Below, piece by piece: positions 54,601 to 60,600 of a stretch of 64,000 nucleotides of DNA; positions within the stretch are counted from its first letter, which is position 1, and each line of letters begins with the position of its first letter. The position numbers and the translations under genes are program-made. The notes under the pieces were generated by a model that was not told where the DNA came from, made no database searches, and saw only the letters and a list, made by a program, of their open reading frames with translations. The stretch covers positions 5,833,366 to 5,897,365 of the forward strand of contig JANVCC010000130.1 in NCBI GenBank assembly GCA_025345505.1. Reading direction: 5' to 3'. This DNA is from Todiramphus chloris collaris. Its lineage: Eukaryota; Chordata; Aves; Coraciiformes; Alcedinidae.

Positions 54601-57600
54601 CTTACGCTGGTCACACCTGAGCCCTTTATATCCAGACAAGCAAGTGCATCTTCCATTCCCTGTAATTCCACTGTCACATACTCCATGAACGCAGTCGCAC
54701 ACTATATGGAGAATGGATTAGCTTTACTGAATAATAATGGTGTTTGGAAAGACATTGGTAGTGGTTACCCATAACAAATAGCATCCTGTCTGACAGCTTT
54801 GGCCAAAATAAGCTTTGACCTGAGTTCCTGAAGCTATAGGCTTCCATAATGAGAAGATCAGTACTCACAGTTGCATACATCAGTAAATAACATACTGACT
54901 TTTTCAGGCTGCTAATAGCCTCGGGCCTGAAAATCTTCGGGACATAAACTATAAACACCAAATTGACTAGCTGGTAATACCCTAGAACTTGTAAAATTTG
55001 ACATATGGTCTTGAGTCAAAATTGGATATAATGTGTAACATAGACCATTTTTACAACTGTTAACAAATGGCTCATTTTTGCTTCAGTTCTGTTTGTCTCT
55101 CTCAAACACCTCCAGAAGAGATGAGCTTTGTGACTTTTCTGTGCAAGGGGAAGAAAAAAAAAATTCTTTAGTGAAAAGGGTAATTAATCTCTATGTAGGT
55201 CTTGATTTTTTTCTTCGTCCTGTTCCTGTATTCTATCATTTCTGGTTATGAAGCTTGTGATGTTATGAGCCCAAGATGCTGTTTTCAGAGTCCAGGCAAC
55301 TATAAGACCCTTTTGCATGTGGTTCTTGAAATCTTAAGCACACTTAAGAAGCTTTATATTCAGAACTGTTTCAGTTATGGTAATGATTGGGTTTTTAACA
55401 GGACTTTTAAAATTACACTTGGAAAAGCCTTTGAGATGTACAGAGTTGTATTGCTGACTCCACGTTTAAGCTGCAGTGTTGTAGCATATCCTCTTCCCTT
55501 TACAAACATTTCCTGTCTTCATGCAAATCACCTACACTAATTAATAAGCAACATTCTACCTTTGTTAGTAGTCTTAACATAAAAACCAGGAATGCTTTTT
55601 AAGGTATTGCTGAAAAGCAGTTAGTCACAAATGCACAGTATTTATTAGGTGCTTAGAAAACCTAGAGGAGCTCAAGTGTGTGAGAGCTGAAGTGTAAAAT
55701 GTTGCTTAAATTAATATGCAGTTGAGTCCTCTAGTAGCTTCTTGGAAAATAATTACATTTATGATATTGAATTCATTCAAGTACTCTATTTTCATGAAAT
55801 TGTTGTCTGAATTACATTTCCGTGAATCAACACTGGCATCCAGTGGACAGCTGGTGGAAAAAGGGCCTTTGAGTCAGCAGTGGTGTAGGATTAGTGTAGA
55901 AAGGTCAACACACAGTATTTAAATTGAGGACATTTTGTGACTCTTTTTAGAAGTAACTTGATATAGATCTTGATGGAAAAAAATAATTTTACTTAAACAA
56001 CTATTACCACTTAAGAGATTTTTTGTTTGTTTTGTTTTTTCCAGGCAGTTTTCTGGTTTGTCAGTTTAATGCTCAGCAGGGTTCAGGATAGTAAATAAAA
56101 TATGGGAAATCATTAAGAAACAAGCAACATTGGGAAAACATTATACAAATGTATACACTTGTGATATGTGTACATTTAAACAGTGCACATAGCTTTGATC
56201 CCTCTCTCAACGTCCCACTTCTTCCAATACAATCTTCCAATACAAGTGTGGCAAATCATCAAAATTGTCTACCAGACAAACCCCAAAACTTAAAACAAAT
56301 CCATCCTTTTTCACACTTCTGACTGAATTATGGAGGTTCCTGGGATAGAATACTGTGGAGAGCAAACAAAGTGGTCTTGGAGACAAGGTAGATACTTTAT
56401 AGAGGATGGATCCAGGAGGAGCCTTTAAACACTGAAATTCGAGTGCAATCTCTGTCTGCCTCTACTCTTCCCCTAAAAATCAACTATTGGGTTGCAACGT
56501 GAGATAGCAGGCTGGCAGGACTTTTGGCTTGATTCAAAATGGTCTTTTTAAAGTCAGATATACTGATTTAAACACCATGTGAATATTTTATGCCTCAATA
56601 CAGATGGTCTAGTTTGTAGGTGTATTTAGAAACCATACTGAAACACTGTAAGTCGCTATAAATTATGCATTTGATATGTTCCCACCCACTATTTTAAGTA
56701 CCATAACAACCTCCTGTATTTAGATCAAATAAATGCAAATCCATAATGTAGAGTGTCAAGTGAATAACACTGTAATTGGCTAACAGGGAAGTGTGCTTGC
56801 AGGAACAGTGATGATCCTAATCCCTAATTTATCTGACTGTTGGCCATAGTAAAGATAGGCAAAACAAGATTAAGATATTTTTGTAGCACTACACTTACAG
56901 TGTTGTATGTACAATCCTGAGTTGAATCCAGCCTCATTGTGAGTGAGGAATTGAGTAGCTGCCTATTTTCTTTGCCTGTTGTGGTCCCTGAAGCAGACAG
57001 CAGCTTTTGATGGGAAATCCTTAGTCACTCTACCCATTTCACTGTGATTGCTGTCTGAATACAGCTTTCAGTCACTTTCTTTCCTCCACTTCAATAAAGC
57101 AAGCTAAAACTTACCTGATGTGCAGTGAGGACCAAATAAATTGTCTTCAGCACATTTTTCACAGGCTGTCCCACCAAACCCTTCCTGTGAATTACAGAAT
57201 GGAAATGAAAACGTAAGTTTCTCATCTGTGTCTGTACAGATAGATGTATGCTTAGCAGCCTGAAAACAGCACAAAAGGCTCAATCAGCAAATCAGAAATG
57301 ACTACTGCAATCTAGTGAACATTGTCTTTTGAATGACTTTTTCCTCCTCTTTCTGCCTTTTAAAAAAATAGTTTTTAGATCTTACACTTCAAATCAGATG
57401 TTCTGAATATCAAGTGAACCATAAGGGACAGTAATCAAGCCTAATGCCCAAATTATACTTACAATTATTAGATTCTATTTTCTGACTACTTATCACTCTG
57501 CCTCTTTTTTTTTTTTAACATGTCCCCAGAAGGTGTGCTTTTGATGTAATGGAAAGATTAATCTTTTCTACCTTTCCCTCCACTGCTTAATTTGAGTTGT

Positions 57601-60600
57601 TTGTGGTTTTTTTGTTTTTTAAATCTGTTGGGCTGAAGTTATTAAGCACTGCACTTTGCACTCTTGGCAAAGGAATATTGTATTGAGAGTATAGTCCCAA
57701 GTGTAAGTACTTTCTAATTAGTACAAAAAGTCTTGAGTAGTGTCACACTTTAAAAAACAGAGGAACTCAAAATGACTGTTTTAGGAAGTCAAGGGGGAAG
57801 ATCTTTTTAATAATTCCACCCAAACATATTCAAGTCTGTAGAAATGTCAGTGTGAAGGTCAGTCCAATTCAAGCAAAAAAAAAGGAGCTTCAAGCAGATC
57901 ATGCTTTCCTTTAACGTATTTATACAATGTAATATAGGTTATTTCTTAGTGAAGCTTCCCCCCCTGTCCCTTTCATGTAAAAGAAAGAACCTACCTGACA
58001 AGTGCACGTTCCATCCCCATTTATACCCTGGGAACAGCGTCCTCTTCTGTTGCATGGTGACTCAGCTCCTCCTGGACAGGCTAGAGAAAACAAAAACATT
58101 TAAGCCCTGAGACAGCTCAGTCTGACCCTTATGGTCCCCTTGCATATTAGGGGTGATAGCCTTGGAAAGCTGCAGGGTTTTGGCCCAGATAGGGACCTCG
58201 AGTGACAGCTGCTGTTCTGTAGCTGCCTGAATGTTTTTGCTAGAATCTCAGCTTCAGCAGAGACCATCACCCTTTAGTCTGGGAACTTCAGCTAGTGACT
58301 GTAAGCAAAGGATAGTGCACAAAATTATTTCCTTGTTCTAAAGAACCATACTGATATTCGTCCCTGCTCACCCAGCTCTATCACCAGACACTCTGTTAGC
58401 TCTTTTGAGTGGAGTTTGCCTGACCACTTCTGTATGTTAATACAAGTGATTGAAGATTTGCTGTCAGAATTATATTAGATGCTTAGTTAGAGTTTAAATA
58501 AGCCTTTTTCTTTTCCCCGCAAATTGCATTTGCTTTATATGGAAAGCTTTTCCTTTTCCCCATCACTGTGGTCACTAACACAACTTGTGTCCCAAAGATT
58601 TGCTATGAGACAGAGCCTGAACAAAAACCGCAGCCAGCAGGAGAGAATAAAAAACAGTGACTGTGCTTCTGAATAAAAATAGTTAAAATTTTGGCTGAAT
58701 TTTTATGATATTCAAATTTTTACTGAATGTTTCTTATAGTAAATGTATATTACAGTAATTTTTAGTTAGATTGTTCTGTCAGTTTTTTTCCCTTCTCTAG
58801 AGATATCCTTATTTTTTTTTTTATACTTGTGCAGCCTCTCCATGGAAATGATTTATTAACTCCCTTCCATAAGCCCTTTCTTCCTGTAATTGTAGTTCCC
58901 ATCAGGAACCATAATCCTGATGCAGGTGGTATATATATGTATTAAACTCCTACTGCTTTCACAGGTTCTCTGCTGTACTTAACTGGTAGATTTATTGCTT
59001 ATAAAGAGTCTCAGTTTGTTCTGTGTGGGTGAAGATGGGCAGCACTGATTTTATGCTCCCACTGAGTACCTTAATTGTGATTTAGTGTGTTTAAGTGATG
59101 CAGAGGTTTTAATGAAAATTAATTTGATTTGGACAGTGATGAGCAAATAAGTGGATGTGTATATGTATGCACCCAATTTTAGTGATGTATAGTGGTGTAT
59201 GGAGCTTTATACCAATCTGTTACTATTTCTGAATTTCTTCGTTAATGATGAGTCTGTGAGGTCTGTTGGATCAGAGTAAGCTTTGTGGAAAAAAAACCCC
59301 AATAAAAAAAAAGCCAAAACCAAACAAACAAAAAAACCAAACCAAAACCCAACCAACCAACAAAAAAACCCAATCCCCCCCCAAAAATGAGGAAAATTTT
59401 AGTGCAGTTTATCTCACACAGTGAAATAAAAAGATTTTATTAAGAACTGAGAAAAAACAACCAGAAATGAGGTAAAATAATAAATACATATACTTTTATC
59501 TTTAAAGTGGCTTTTAGTGAATCTTGTTTTCGGGCTACTATGTGATAGCTAAATCTCATCTTCAGGACTGACACAGATACAAGCTGTTTAATATTTGCTC
59601 TGAATGGAAACAATCTCACTTGCACTGATGCTTTTATTGAATGTGCAAAGAGAGAGAAAACTTGAAGCTTATGGTATAATTTCTAGGAAAGAGTACTCTA
59701 AAATAGCTGCAAAAGGAATCCACCCCCGCCTTTGGTATTCATTACAATTCCCCTTGTCTTCACTACCTCTTGTCTCTTGATTTGATACAACCACCAAGGG
59801 ACAGCTTTATCAGCAGTTTAGTGAATTATCATTTTATCATACAAGTTTGGCCAGGCAGGAGGCAGTGCTGGGACACTAGCCCAGTCACCTGCCACCTTCC
59901 CAGTGATGGGGAGGAATGACCTTTGCTTTTTTGAGGATATTTTTCAAAAAGTAGTAAGAAAGAGATGCTTCTGCTTAGCTCTTACAGCTGTCAGAGTATG
60001 AAGGCCACATTTTTACATCTAGGCTAAAAAAGCTTAAATCTATCAGCTTTTTTTTTGCCTCTTAGAGTGTAATTCAGCACTTCCTAAATGTTTTCAAATG
60101 CAGCTTCTTGATTGCTTCTCTTCGTCGGATTCCCTGCAGGCTAAAGCAGTGGGTAGAACTTCTAAAGATGTATTTTGGACTATATAAGTTGATGTTGTGT
60201 GTTTGCTATCATTTAAGGAAGTCAGAGTGCTATTTAAGACCTAATTTTGTCATTGGCATCAAATGCTAAATGTGAAGTAAAGCCCCAGTCAGAGATTTTG
60301 GTTGGGGTTTTTTTTTTCCCCCCTCTGGCCTCAGGAAGGGCTGGCTTTTCTCCAAATATTTCAAGGCGCACTGTATGCTCTTAGAGAGATTGAGATAATG
60401 CGCAAGAGCTATTTTCTTTCTCCAAAAGACAGCAGAAACAATGCTGATACCTTGTTTCTTTGCTTTTTGGGGACAGGAAGTGTGTCAGAAGGAAGAGAAG
60501 GCTTCTGTGCTTCTGCAGCCTCCTGCAGTGGTGCAGAGCTCATTGCTCATGTGCAACAAGATCTGTGCCTCTCTGGAATTACCGATGCCCCTCATGTTGT

